DNA of 64,000 nucleotides. It comes from Burkholderia sp. BCC0506. GTDB taxonomy: Bacteria > Pseudomonadota > Gammaproteobacteria > Burkholderiales > Burkholderiaceae. How positions within the stretch are numbered: position 1 is the first letter of the stretch; each line of letters opens with the position of its first letter. Position numbers and translations under genes: made by a program. The stretch covers positions 1 to 64,000 of the forward strand of contig NZ_CADFEN010000004.1 in the NCBI RefSeq assembly GCF_902833145.1. The letters are read 5' to 3'. This document shows, in pieces, positions 7,258-16,203 of the stretch. The notes beneath the pieces were generated by a model that did no database searches, was not told where the DNA came from, and saw only the letters and a program-made list of their open reading frames with translations.

Positions 7258-8817
7258 ATGAACCTGAACGCCCTGTTTTCCCGTTTCTCGATCCGTACGC
7301 GGATCTTCTCCACGCTCGGCCTCGTCGCCGCGCTGCTCGTCGTGTCGGGGCTGATCGGCCTCGCGGGCATGCAGAGCTCGAACCGCGCCCTCGACGAGGC
7401 TTACACGCGGCAACTGGCGGCGAAGACCGCGCTGTCCGCGGCGAGCCTGAACCTGACGATCGTGCGCACCACGCTCGACCGTGCGCTGCTGCATCCGGAC
7501 GCGCCGGAGGTGCCCGATCTCGTGAAGAAGGCCGAGGGCTATCTCGCGAAGGCCGACACGGCGTGGCGCACCTACGCGGCGATGCCGCACGACGGCGACG
7601 AGGGCCCGCTCGCGAGCCGCCTCGACGCCGCGCGCCAGGCGCTGATCGGGCAGGCGCTGAAGCCGATGATCGATGCGATTCGCGAAGGGCGGCGCGACGA
7701 AGCCGACCGCTTGCTGATGACGGTCGCACCGCCGCTGTCGGTCGCGCTCACGCAGGCGACCGACGCGCTCGATGCGTACCAGGCCGCGCGTGGCAAGGCC
7801 GTGTACGACACCGCGCAGACCTATTACGGCTGGATGCGCATGGGCGCGATCGCGGGCATCGCATTCGGGCTGGCCGCGTGCCTCGGCTGCGCGATCGGCC
7901 TGCATTTCGCGATCACGCAACCGGTGAACCGCCTGCTGTCGCATTTCCGTCGCCTGTCGGACGGCGACCTCACGTCGGAAGTGCGCTGGTCGTCGCGTGA
8001 CGAGATGGCCGAACTGGTGAAAGGCGTGACGGGCATGCAGCGCAGCCTCGCGGATACGGTGCGCCAGGTCAGCCAGGGTACCGAAGCGATCTCGACGGCG
8101 ACGCACCAGATCGCGGCGGGCAACACCGACCTGTCGCAGCGCACCGAGGAACAGGCGTCGGCGCTGCAGCAGACGGCCGCGAGCATGGAGCAGCTGACGG
8201 CGACCGTGAAGCAGAACGCCGACCACGCGCTGGAGGCGCAGGCTTGCGCGGACAGCGCGAGCGAGATCGCGACGCGCGGCGCGACGGTCGTCGGCGAGGT
8301 GATCGGCACGATGAACGAGATCGACCGGAGCTCGCAGAAGGTCGCCGACATCATCGGCACGATCGAAGGCATCGCGTTCCAGACCAACATCCTCGCGCTG
8401 AATGCGGCGGTCGAAGCCGCGCGCGCGGGCGAGCAGGGCCGCGGCTTCGCGGTGGTCGCGGGCGAGGTGCGCACGCTGGCGCAACGCTCGGCGTCCGCGG
8501 CGAAGGAAATCCGCACACTGATCGGCGAATCGGTCGAACGTGTCGCGAACGGCTCGCGGCTCGTCGGCGTCGCCGGCACGACGATGCAGGATATCCAGCA
8601 GGCGATCGGACGCGTGACGGGCATCATGACCGAGATCGCGGCCGCCTCGAGCGAGCAGCGCGACGGAATCGAGCAGGTGAATCGCGCCGTGTCGCAGATG
8701 GATCAGGTGTCGCAGCAGAATGCGGCGCTCGTCGAGCAGGCGGCGGCCGCGGCTGCGTCGCTCGAGGAGCAGGCGGATGGGTTGCGTCGGGCGGTGGGGG
8801 CGTTTCGGGTGGCTTGA
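7258..8817 (+). CDS. Methyl-accepting chemotaxis protein, Tar/Tsr-like
   Basis: A 519-residue chemoreceptor of the inner membrane. Order: short cytoplasmic N-terminus, membrane helix at about 13-35, a four-helix-bundle periplasmic sensor domain (TarH type) to about 190, second membrane helix at about 195-216, HAMP domain (QPVNRLLSHFRRLSDGDLTSEV), then the signalling domain with the conserved hairpin tip IEGIAFQTNILALNAAVEAARAGEQGRGFAVVAGEVR. The start at 7258 gives a normal signal-anchor N-terminus. No C-terminal NWETF-type CheR/CheB tether is present; it ends AVGAFRVA. No other chemotaxis gene is near, so it is one of the dispersed receptors common in Burkholderia. Ligand unknown. Confidence 0.92.
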   Translation: MNLNALFSRFSIRTRIFSTLGLVAALLVVSGLIGLAGMQSSNRALDEAYTRQLAAKTALSAASLNLTIVRTTLDRALLHPDAPEVPDLVKKAEGYLAKADTAWRTYAAMPHDGDEGPLASRLDAARQALIGQALKPMIDAIREGRRDEADRLLMTVAPPLSVALTQATDALDAYQAARGKAVYDTAQTYYGWMRMGAIAGIAFGLAACLGCAIGLHFAITQPVNRLLSHFRRLSDGDLTSEVRWSSRDEMAELVKGVTGMQRSLADTVRQVSQGTEAISTATHQIAAGNTDLSQRTEEQASALQQTAASMEQLTATVKQNADHALEAQACADSASEIATRGATVVGEVIGTMNEIDRSSQKVADIIGTIEGIAFQTNILALNAAVEAARAGEQGRGFAVVAGEVRTLAQRSASAAKEIRTLIGESVERVANGSRLVGVAGTTMQDIQQAIGRVTGIMTEIAAASSEQRDGIEQVNRAVSQMDQVSQQNAALVEQAAAAAASLEEQADGLRRAVGAFRVA

Positions 8818-8944
8818 GCGTGACGAGGTGAATTGCCGCGGATCTGTGCGCTGATGCGACTTGTTTTCGCGGGTTGGTCGATGCTCTCGTCGGTGATCCG
8901 AGCGCGCAGTCTGTCTTATAAATCAAAAACTTAGGTTGTAACCC

Positions 8945-9376
8945 TTAAAACAAAGGCAATCTGGCGCGAAGCCAATCCCACTTGGACGGCGGGATTGTCA
9001 GATATTTCTTGTAATTCGATTCATCGGTCAAGTCGATATAGCGAACCAGGTTGCCCTCGTAACGCAGGGGCGGGTGAGAGCTATCTCCGTGATACCAGTT
9101 GACGGAGAAATATCGTCTCGCAAGAAGCTCGCCATTTTCACTAAACACGCTTAGTTCGATGTCGTCGTCGGTCGCGTCCTGATCATTCCCGCCAGTGCCA
9201 CACAGCTTGAATCGATACCAAACGCCGTTCATGTTTTTTATGCCGCCATCTAATGTATCCGGGCGATCATGGAAATCACATTGGCCGTAGGTGGGGCGAT
9301 TGAAATGAATGGCCAAACCTGTGCATATATAAATGGCAATGGCTAGGCCAATGTATCTGATGGCTCTATTCGGCAT
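8945..9376 (-). CDS. Hypothetical membrane-anchored protein
   Basis: A 143-residue protein not recognised. Residues about 7-26 (RYIGLAIAIYICTGLAIHF) form one hydrophobic segment, either a membrane anchor or an uncleaved signal; the rest is polar and rich in Asp, Tyr and Trp with two cysteines (QCDFHD, KLCGTGG). Base composition is visibly more AT-rich than the flanking genes, a sign of recent acquisition. It lies directly downstream of, and in the same direction as, the broken DUF6402-like gene, so the two were probably acquired together. A role as an immunity or accessory protein to that gene is possible but only a guess. Confidence 0.6.
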   Translation of the reverse strand: MPNRAIRYIGLAIAIYICTGLAIHFNRPTYGQCDFHDRPDTLDGGIKNMNGVWYRFKLCGTGGNDQDATDDDIELSVFSENGELLARRYFSVNWYHGDSSHPPLRYEGNLVRYIDLTDESNYKKYLTIPPSKWDWLRARLPLF

Positions 9377-9462
9377 ATCTCACCAAGATTAAAGTTGTTT
9401 TCCATTGAAAGAGTGGTTGTCTTTCACGTAAACATAGATGTGCGTGATTTTTCCAGAGGCGC

Positions 9463-9971
9463 TTAGGCAATAGAAGGTGCCCGATTTTTCGTATTTAAAG
9501 TATTTTTCGCTGAAAATTTCAACATTTCCGATGGCTGCATGTCATTCAGCGGCTGGGCTGACGCTGGATCGTTATTGTAAATATGCGCAGCGCCCGCAAA
9601 CCAGATCCGCGCAAGCCTGGCTGAAACCTTCCAGCCCAGATTGTCCATTGCGATTGGCACATCCTGGAGGTCGAAAGGGGGCGGGTTTTCGAAACCTCGG
9701 AATCCGCCTGCGTTGGTGGCCTTTTGGTTATCGCCTGATCGGCTTGCGGCGGCGGTTGAGGGGCGGCAGGAGGCTTCGGGGCATTCGAAGGCCTGGAAAT
9801 CGGTTTCGGTGGCGGAGGAGGCGGCTTTTCCCCCGGTGCAAGCCTGTCGATCGACACGCTCCTTTGCGTATCGAGCGGAACGCACCCTCGGGAACCCTTG
9901 TATTCCCTCAACTCCGATCCGAACAACCCTTTTTTCGGTTTGTAGTAAGGCAGCTTTTTTGCGTCGGCCAT
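9463..9971 (-). pseudogene. Frameshifted, truncated DUF6402-like gene
   Basis: Two minus-strand frames together spell one protein. The first, from 9971, reads MADAKKLPYYKPKKGLFGSE, then a proline-rich stretch (PPPPPPKPISRP, PKPPAAPQPPP). The second frame takes over near 9690 with GFENPPPFDLQDVPIAMDNL and WFAGAAHIYNNDPASAQPLND, after which the sequence diverges into an unrelated tail ending at 9463. The second part resembles the core of DUF6402 proteins as I remember them (a LQDVP..MD..GW....ARL...WF.G..Y.Y.ND pattern). The frame change falls in a run of A and C bases (around 9672-9690). Both the frameshift and the loss of most of the domain suggest a decayed gene. DUF6402 proteins often sit in secretion-associated or polymorphic-toxin loci, but their function is not established. 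Confidence 0.55.
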
Positions 9972-10168
9972 GGGCTATCCCGTTTGCAACGAATGGCCTG
10001 GCATCGTAAAAGCCGGCTGCAAACGGACAAACCGTCAGGTATTGCCGAAACAGGTCGAAACGAGCGTGGACAAGGGCGCGGAGCATCGCGAAATGTGCCC
10101 GATTGTGTCAACAACCACGATGTCGGTGATCGTTCCGGTAACGGGCAGGGGCGTGCCCGCCTGCCGCG

Positions 10169-11842
10169 TCAACCCGCCGCGTGCGCCAGTTGCGCCGCCG
10201 CGCGCGACGACGCGACGATCAGCAGCTTCATCGTCGCGCGTGTCGCGCCGACGAACAGCTTGCGCGCGGCTCGCGCGTCGAGCGTGTCGAAGTCGACTTC
10301 GGTGAGGATCACGCACGGCGCCGACTGGCCCTTGAAGCGGTAGATCGAATCGAGCAGCACGTCGCCTTCGCGATATTCGGGATTACCAAACAGGTCGTAC
10401 TTGCCGGTGAAGCGCTTGATCCGGTGCGGGCCGAGCTGATCGAGCGGCGCGAGCACCGACCCTTCGCGACCGCGGTACGACAGCACCGCGATGTCCTGCT
10501 TGCGAAAGCCCAGCGACAGCGCCTGCGTGATCGCGCGCTTGGTCGCGTCGATGCAGGCTTGCGCCAATGCGTCGCCCGACGCGCCGTCTTCCCCGTATGC
10601 CGACACCGACGGATCGGAACCGTCGAACGGGCTGCCCGAGCGCAGTTCGGCCGCGAGCGGTTCGACCCGGCCGACGACGTCGCGCACGAATTCGAGCAGG
10701 TCGCGCGGGCTGCGGTAATTCGTGAGCGCCTTCAGCGTGACCCAGCCGGGCAGCGCGACGGGTTCGCGCATGTACAGGTTTTGCAGCGGATCTTCCAGCC
10801 ACCACCATGCGCCGTCCGGCGCCAGCAGCCGCTCCAGCGCGGCGGCCCACGGTGCATGGAAATCCTGCCCTTCGTCGACGATCAGCACGTCGAAGCGCCA
10901 GCGCTCGGGAATCGGCGCGTCCGCGAACCGCGCTTCAAGTCGTTCGAATTCGCCGGGCACCTGGAAGTCGGGCGTGTAGCCGCCGTCGCGCGCGACCCAG
11001 TCGCACAGCTGGTGGTAGTTCGCGATCTTCGCGCCGGGCGGCGCGATGCGCGCGATGTAGTCGGCGAGCGGCCGGTTGAAGCATACGTAGAGCACGCGCC
11101 GGCCGGCCGCGACGGCATCGCGCATCACCTGCACCGCGAGCTGCGTCTTGCCCGAGCCGGCGGTGCCGGTCACGCGCAACCGGAACGGCGTGAACTCGAG
11201 CTGGCGTGCCCATGCGGCGAGCCCGCCCGACAGCCGGGTGACGAGCGTGCCGGCCTGCCCGACGAGCGCGCTCGTGTCGGGCGTGAGCGCGAGCTCGTCC
11301 GCGAGGAAATGGTGGAGCTTCGGCGCGTTCGGAAAGGGTTCGTCGTCCTCGGGCAGGATCCGCAGGATCACTTGCGCGAGCTGCGCCTTGCGCGACGCAT
11401 CGACGATGCGCTCGGGTGCGACGCCGGCGATCGACGCGTCGCGGATCGCGTAGTCGGGGCAGTACAGCAGCGCCTCGACGCCGTAGACGCCCGCGCCGAG
11501 CGCGGCCGTCAGGCGCCGGTGCAGCGTCTCCTGCGTACGCGCGAGCTGGATCGGGACATTGCGCTCCTTCTGCAGGTAGACCTTCACGAGCCCTTTCGGG
11601 GTTTCGCGCAGGAAACCGGCCTTCTGCTCGATCAGCAGCACGCGGCCGGCCGGGCTCACGACGACGAACGCGGCTTCGCCGAACACCGAGAACGCCTGGT
11701 CGGCGCGCGTCCAGTGGACGCCGTGATACACGGTGTAGCTGTCGGGCAGCGCGTGCTCGAGCGCGGCGAGCGTTTCGCGCTCGCGTTCGGCCGCGCCGGT
11801 CGCGGCGAGGCTTTTCCAGTCGTCGGGGATGAGGCGGGCCAT
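10169..11842 (-). CDS. NERD-domain / superfamily I helicase-like ATP-binding protein
   Basis: A 557-residue cytoplasmic protein. The N-terminal part (about 20-130) looks like a NERD nuclease-related domain: AAFVVVSPAGRVLLIEQKAG, where E and K of the EQK motif would be catalytic. A superfamily I helicase ATPase follows: Walker A RVTGTAGSGKTQLA (Lys232), Walker B VLIVDEGQDFH, motif III-like LEDPLQNLY, LTNYRSPRDLLEFV, and C-terminal motifs YRFKGQSAPCVILTEVD and KLFVGATRATMKLLI. This combination is typical of UvrD/Rep-related proteins with a fused NERD domain, which are suspected in DNA repair or defence. The gene stands alone on the minus strand with ordinary codon use. Confidence 0.82.
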   Translation of the reverse strand: MARLIPDDWKSLAATGAAERERETLAALEHALPDSYTVYHGVHWTRADQAFSVFGEAAFVVVSPAGRVLLIEQKAGFLRETPKGLVKVYLQKERNVPIQLARTQETLHRRLTAALGAGVYGVEALLYCPDYAIRDASIAGVAPERIVDASRKAQLAQVILRILPEDDEPFPNAPKLHHFLADELALTPDTSALVGQAGTLVTRLSGGLAAWARQLEFTPFRLRVTGTAGSGKTQLAVQVMRDAVAAGRRVLYVCFNRPLADYIARIAPPGAKIANYHQLCDWVARDGGYTPDFQVPGEFERLEARFADAPIPERWRFDVLIVDEGQDFHAPWAAALERLLAPDGAWWWLEDPLQNLYMREPVALPGWVTLKALTNYRSPRDLLEFVRDVVGRVEPLAAELRSGSPFDGSDPSVSAYGEDGASGDALAQACIDATKRAITQALSLGFRKQDIAVLSYRGREGSVLAPLDQLGPHRIKRFTGKYDLFGNPEYREGDVLLDSIYRFKGQSAPCVILTEVDFDTLDARAARKLFVGATRATMKLLIVASSRAAAQLAHAAG

Positions 11843-11972
11843 GGCGTCGGGCGGCGGATGCCGGCGTGGGCGTGAACGGGTGCGGCTATTGTACTGAGGA
11901 ACCCGTTCATGCCCGCGGCGCCGTGTAGGCGTGCGCCGTTCGCCATTCGGGCGCCCGGCCCGGCGGTCGACG

Positions 11973-12827
11973 TCAGCCGCGCGCGAGCCGCTTCGCGAGA
12001 TCGGCGCTGAGGATCGCCATGCGCGCGGGTTTTTCGTAGCACACCACGTCGAACGCGCGGATCACTTCGCTGATGTCGGCTTCGCTCGCGCGGCCGGTGA
12101 GCAGGTCGCCCGTCAGCACGAAAATCGGCGCGCCCGGGTTGTCGGACGTGCGCACGGCCTTGATCGCGGTGGCGGCCGTGCCGTCGTCGAACAGCCATTC
12201 GGTGAGGACCGCGTCGAAGGCCTGGCCCTGCAGCGCGTCGACGAACGCCGCGAGACCGTTGAACGCGGCCGTCGCGAAACCCTGCCGTTCGAGATAGCGG
12301 CACAGCTCGGTTGCGCTGACGCGATCGGGGTCGATCACCGCGACGACGAGCTTGTCGCTCTCCGCGCGGCGCGGATAGATCTCGATCTTGTGCACGTCGT
12401 ACGCGTTCTGGTACAGCACGCCGGTATGGCGCAGCACGCGCCAGCGGCCGTGCTGTTCGTACGCGACGAACTCCGGGCGCGCGCCGGCTTCGAGCGGCGC
12501 GCCGATCCAGGCGGTGCACGGAATCTCGGCGACGCCCGCATACAGGACGGCTTCCTGGGAATAGGCGCCGACCATGCCGGGGTCGAGCGTTTGCGCGCCG
12601 AACAACTGGGCGGCGGGTTCGCCGTACGCTTCGGCGACTTTCTTGATCTGCGCGAGCGTCCAGGGGCTGCTGCCGCGCAGTTTGCGGTGGCCTTGCGAGA
12701 AACTCAGATCGAGAATGCGGCACAGCTCGGTGGTCTGCTGGCGCTTGCCGATGCCGTTGCGGGTCATCAGCTCGCGCACGCGCTCGGCAACCGCGAGGGA
12801 ATCCGTGGTGATTGCTTCAGTGGTCAT
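11973..12827 (-). CDS. BetR-type helix-turn-helix protein with a receiver-like domain
   Basis: A 284-residue regulator. Residues about 8-75 are a BetR-like helix-turn-helix (RVRELMTRNGIGKRQQTTEL, SFSQGHRKLRGSSPWTLAQIKK). Residues about 165-284 resemble a CheY receiver: KLVVAVIDPDRVSATEL, then FDAVLTEWLFDDGTA, PIFVLTGD and VCYEKPARM. In the receiver the normally phosphorylated Asp is replaced by Glu (Glu210, LTEWLF), while the switch Thr and the Lys of the KP motif are kept. This would give a permanently active-like or phosphorylation-independent domain. The start chosen (12827) is the first ATG before the HTH; no good ribosome site is visible, and an upstream non-ATG start is possible. Confidence 0.7.
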   Translation of the reverse strand: MTTEAITTDSLAVAERVRELMTRNGIGKRQQTTELCRILDLSFSQGHRKLRGSSPWTLAQIKKVAEAYGEPAAQLFGAQTLDPGMVGAYSQEAVLYAGVAEIPCTAWIGAPLEAGARPEFVAYEQHGRWRVLRHTGVLYQNAYDVHKIEIYPRRAESDKLVVAVIDPDRVSATELCRYLERQGFATAAFNGLAAFVDALQGQAFDAVLTEWLFDDGTAATAIKAVRTSDNPGAPIFVLTGDLLTGRASEADISEVIRAFDVVCYEKPARMAILSADLAKRLARG

Positions 12828-13278
12828 GCTACGGGAACGGATCGTGACGTTCAGAACGACGCCTTGCGGCAGTCTCGGCGGACAGTCTTCATGACGTCCA
12901 ATGGCGAGCCGACCGGCCACGCACGGAAAAGATAACTTTACCGCAAAATGGTCGTCATTCAGTGTGGTGAACGGTGCGTTTGTGTGAAAGGTGTGTCATG
13001 ACGTTACGCGCGGCCGGCGTCGAAGCGAGCGCGTGAAGCGGCGTTCGACACCTTCAGGTCGGGATTCGGGGAGCCGGGATGCGATTCCCCACGAGACGGC
13101 GGGTAATCGCGGCGCGCTGCACCAGCGCAGGGCGTACTGGCCGGACCGGGGGCCTCCCGTCCGTTTTTGCCGGGCGATTCGATCGACGGTTTCCTCTACT
13201 GAAACCGACGCGGATACATTTTGAGCGCTCGCGCAGCTGCGTGCTACGATTTCGCCGTCTCAAAAAAGTGTTGAACCG
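12828..13278. other. Intergenic region, no gene seen
   Basis: About 450 bases between the divergent BetR-type gene and a small plus-strand gene. It holds only short frames with poor codon use. An A/T-rich patch (12929-12950) lies about 105-120 bases upstream of the BetR-type gene and is a candidate promoter region. Confidence 0.4.
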
Positions 13279-13488
13279 ATGCAGAAGAAATTCTTGATGC
13301 GCGGATACGAAATGAACTGCGAGCCGCGCGTGACGGAGGCCGGCAAATACGCCGCGCAGGTCGAGGTCACGAAGGTAGGTTTCAGCCGTGAGGCTGCATT
13401 CCGCAAGCTGGGTGAATTCGACACCGAAGCCGAAGCGGTCGCGTACGCGAGACAATTCTCCGAAGAATGGCTGAGCCGCTACGCGTAG
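13279..13488 (+). CDS. Small hypothetical protein
   Basis: A 69-residue protein, not assigned to a family. The sequence EAGKYAAQVEVTKVGF followed by EFDTEAEAVAYARQFSEEWL reads like a small alpha/beta fold whose last helix (EAEAVAYARQF) is a common element of short Burkholderia proteins of unknown role. There are three close in-frame ATGs (13279, 13297, 13312); the third gives the most protein-like N-terminus (MNCEPRVTEAG), so the true start is uncertain. Codon use is ordinary. It is alone on the plus strand. Confidence 0.6.
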   Translation: MQKKFLMRGYEMNCEPRVTEAGKYAAQVEVTKVGFSREAAFRKLGEFDTEAEAVAYARQFSEEWLSRYA

Positions 13489-13659
13489 CGCAGCGTATGC
13501 GCATGCCCGTGCCGCGGACATCGGGTCGACCGGGAGCGCGACACGCCGAACGGTTGCCATTCATGCCTGAATATTGCGAATGCGTCGGGAAATTTGTAGA
13601 TTGACGACTCCTGTTGTGAGGTATCGATCGCCCGGAAGCAACGCAATCGGAGACTGCGA

Positions 13660-13935
13660 ATGGCCACCTTGTGCATGCAGACCGTCGTTCACGGCAAAAC
13701 CGTCCAGGTCGTGCTGTCGCCGGAGAGGCGCACCGCCCGGATCGACATCGTCGACGACGAAACCGGCTGCTATCCACCCCGCACGATGAGCATCGAGCAG
13801 TACGTCAACGCCGGCATGGCCGACGACGAAATCGCGCGGCACGTGCTCGAAGTCGTCACGATGTCGATCGAGCAGCTTGCGAGGCTGCAGCCGTTCGACC
13901 GCACGGCAGGCACCCAAGCGCGCCATTCGCATTGA
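13660..13935 (+). CDS. Small hypothetical protein
   Basis: A 91-residue protein of unknown function. It begins MATLCMQTVVHGKTVQVVLS, continues with ARIDIVDDETGCYPPRTMS and a helical EQYVNAGMADDEIARHVLEV, and ends in a polar tail rich in His and Arg. CGGAGA lies nine bases before the start, supporting translation. There is no signal peptide or membrane segment. Its 3' end lies 13 bases from that of the convergent SOS-controlled gene. Confidence 0.6.
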   Translation: MATLCMQTVVHGKTVQVVLSPERRTARIDIVDDETGCYPPRTMSIEQYVNAGMADDEIARHVLEVVTMSIEQLARLQPFDRTAGTQARHSH

Positions 13936-13948
13936 TTGCGCGTTCGCG

Positions 13949-14596
13949 CTACGCCGGCAGGTACATGAACGGCTCGCCGTCTTCCCGCTCGACGGACAGC
14001 AGCCGCTGGAGCTGATCGAGTGCGAACAGTTGCTTGCCATCCGCCGCCGCCTCGGCGATCGCGGCGTCGACCAGCTTGCGCGCCCGCGCCAGGATCACGG
14101 AGCGCTGGCGTGCAATCTCGAGCACCATCCGTTGCTCGACGTTCTGCCGATTCGACTTCTTGTCGCTCAGGTGACGCCAGCGATCGCGAAGCTCGGCCCA
14201 GGTGATGCGCTGAAATTCCGGAATCGTGCGCGGCAGCGTGCCGGCCTCGGCCGGCCCGGGCTGCGCGCGCAACGCGCAGCGCAGTGCCGCGCGGGCACGC
14301 CATTCGTCCGAAAACGGCGCATATACGTCGCGCGTACGCCCGATCGGATTCGCGCGCTCGATCTCCTTTTCGAGCAGGTAGCCGAGCCGCCGAAGCGCGG
14401 ACCCGTGCGCGAGCATGTCCGGATCGAGCACGCGGATGCGGCGCGATGCGTCCGCGACGTGGGCTTTCAACTCCCAGAGCGTCAGGCGCAGGTGCTGCAC
14501 TTCGAGTATCAGACGCTGGACGTCCGCGTAGGTGCACTGCGTCCACCATTCGGTGAGGTCGTTCAGCTTGGGGGGATCGAATGGGGGGAGGATCAT
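13949..14596 (-). CDS. Hypothetical protein controlled by a LexA box
   Basis: A 215-residue, mostly helical cytoplasmic protein that I cannot place in a family. It starts MILPPFDPPKLNDLTEWWTQ, has a coiled-coil-like section (VQRLILEVQHLRLTLWELKA), the motif ITWAELRDRWRHLSDKKSNR in the middle, and a helical C-terminal region ending LLSVEREDGEPFMYLPA. There is no signal peptide or membrane segment. The promoter directly upstream overlaps a near-perfect LexA site (14613-14628), so the gene should be induced by DNA damage. It is not the ImuA, DnaE2, RecA or UvrA type of known SOS gene. No partner gene shares the transcript. Confidence 0.7.
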   Translation of the reverse strand: MILPPFDPPKLNDLTEWWTQCTYADVQRLILEVQHLRLTLWELKAHVADASRRIRVLDPDMLAHGSALRRLGYLLEKEIERANPIGRTRDVYAPFSDEWRARAALRCALRAQPGPAEAGTLPRTIPEFQRITWAELRDRWRHLSDKKSNRQNVEQRMVLEIARQRSVILARARKLVDAAIAEAAADGKQLFALDQLQRLLSVEREDGEPFMYLPA

Positions 14597-14612
14597 TTTT
14601 ACCGCGATGACA

Positions 14613-14657
14613 CTGTATGGATATACAGTTTATCCTGCGGCGATCCGGGGTCGTCAA
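14613..14657 (-). promoter_or_regulatory. SOS promoter with LexA box
   Basis: CTGTATGGATATACAG (14613-14628) fits the LexA consensus CTGT-N8-ACAG perfectly in both half sites. On the minus strand TTGACG (14657-14652), a 17-base spacer and GATAAA (14634-14629) form a promoter whose -10 element abuts the LexA box. The box lies 17 bases before the start of the unknown gene at 14596. Confidence 0.8.
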
Positions 14658-14808
14658 GCCGAAAAAACGGGGACGGTCGGCGGGAAGCGGCGAGCGGGCC
14701 TGCGTTTGCGAATGCGCGGGCGCCCGGCTCGCGCACGCCGCCCGCTTCATGTGACGACGTTGCCGGGATAAGCTTTGCCGGCCACGCACCGACATCCGAC
14801 AGAAAACA

Positions 14809-16143
14809 ATGACCACCACCTATCCGCTGCACGACGCATTCAGCCACGCCGAGACGGCGTTTCCGCCCGAAGCCGACGTCGTGATCGCCGGCGCCGGCAT
14901 CATGGGCTGCGCGGCCGCTTATTACCTCGGCCTGCGCGGGTTGAAAGCCGTCGTGCTCGACAAGTCGCGCATCGCCGGCCAGCAATCGACGCGCGCGTGG
15001 GGCTTCGTGCGGCAGCAGGGGCGCGAATCCGCCGAAGTGCCGCTGATGATGGCCGGCATGCGGATCTGGGAAGGCCTCGAGCAGGCGCTCGGCTTCGATC
15101 TCGAATGGCGGCAGGGCGGCTGCCTCTACCTGGCGGACAACGAAGACGACTGGGCCTCGTTCCAGGCGTGGCTTGCCGTGGCGCGCGAGCACGGGCTCGA
15201 CACGCGCACGCTGACGCGCGCCGAGATCGACGAACGCGTAAACGGGCTGTCGACGCACGCGCGTACGCTCGGCGGCTTGTATACGGCGACCGACGGGCAG
15301 GCCGAGCCGCGTCGCGTGGCTGCCGCATTCGCGGCGCGCGCGAGCGAGGCCGGCGCGCGTTTCTTCGAAGGCTGCGGCGTGACCGCGATCGAGACGGCGG
15401 GCGGCGCGGTCGTCGGCGTCGCGACCGAACGCGGCACGATCCGCACGCGGCGCGTGATCTGCGCGGCCGGCGCGACCAGTTTCCGGCTGCTCGACGGCGT
15501 CGGCATCCGGCTGCCGCAGCAGGCCGTGCGCGGCACCTGCATGCGCACCAACGTGGTCCCGCCGGTGTCGGCGGCGACGGTGTGGGGGCATGGTCTCGGC
15601 ATCCGGCAGCGCAAGAACGGCGCGATCAATCTCGCCGACGACATGCAGGTCGACGTCGATCTGACGCTCGGTCACCTGCGTGGGTTGAGCCTCTTCTGGC
15701 CGGAATTCTGGTCGCAGCGCGACAAATTCCGGCTGCACCTGAATGCGTCCGCATGGCGCGACGTGTTCGCCCGCATCAACGGCTCGACCGGGCCGATCGA
15801 GCCGCGCGATCCACAACCGCAGCCGAACCGCGCGCATGCGCCGCGCGCGCTCGCGAAGCTCAAGGCGATCTTTCCCGCGTTGAAGGATGCGCAGGTCGTC
15901 GAGGCGTGGGCCGGGCTGATCGACGTGCTGCCCGACGGCATCCCGGTGATCGATGCGCCCGGCACGCCGTCGGGGCTCGCGATCGCGACAGGGTTCTGCG
16001 GGCACGGTTTCGCGATGGGGCCGATCGTCGGCCGGCTGCTCGCGGAATGGATCGACACGGGCGCGTCGTCGCTCGACCTGTCGGCGTTTCGCGCGCGGCG
16101 TTTCGTCGACGGGACGATGGTGCGGCCGCGCAGCATGCTGTGA
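14809..16143 (+). CDS. FAD-dependent oxidoreductase, DadA/glycine-D-amino acid oxidase family
   Basis: A 444-residue flavoenzyme predicted to oxidise an amine or amino acid. The dinucleotide-binding motif is DVVIAGAGIMGCAAAYYLGLRGLKAVVLDK at about residues 24-53. The covalent-FAD or substrate region continues with STRAWGFVRQQGR, and the C-terminal FAD motif reads GLAIATGFCGHGFAMGPIVGRLLAEWI. There is no signal peptide. It belongs to the DAO family near sarcosine and N-methyl amino acid oxidases; exact substrate cannot be read off. It stands 60 bases before the potassium channel gene, which has its own ribosome site, and no obvious functional link is seen. Confidence 0.87.
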   Translation: MTTTYPLHDAFSHAETAFPPEADVVIAGAGIMGCAAAYYLGLRGLKAVVLDKSRIAGQQSTRAWGFVRQQGRESAEVPLMMAGMRIWEGLEQALGFDLEWRQGGCLYLADNEDDWASFQAWLAVAREHGLDTRTLTRAEIDERVNGLSTHARTLGGLYTATDGQAEPRRVAAAFAARASEAGARFFEGCGVTAIETAGGAVVGVATERGTIRTRRVICAAGATSFRLLDGVGIRLPQQAVRGTCMRTNVVPPVSAATVWGHGLGIRQRKNGAINLADDMQVDVDLTLGHLRGLSLFWPEFWSQRDKFRLHLNASAWRDVFARINGSTGPIEPRDPQPQPNRAHAPRALAKLKAIFPALKDAQVVEAWAGLIDVLPDGIPVIDAPGTPSGLAIATGFCGHGFAMGPIVGRLLAEWIDTGASSLDLSAFRARRFVDGTMVRPRSML

Positions 16144-16203
16144 CGGCCGGGCGCACGCGTTCCCGTCGTAGAATCGAGCCCGCATCCTTCAGGAGATTTC
16201 CCG

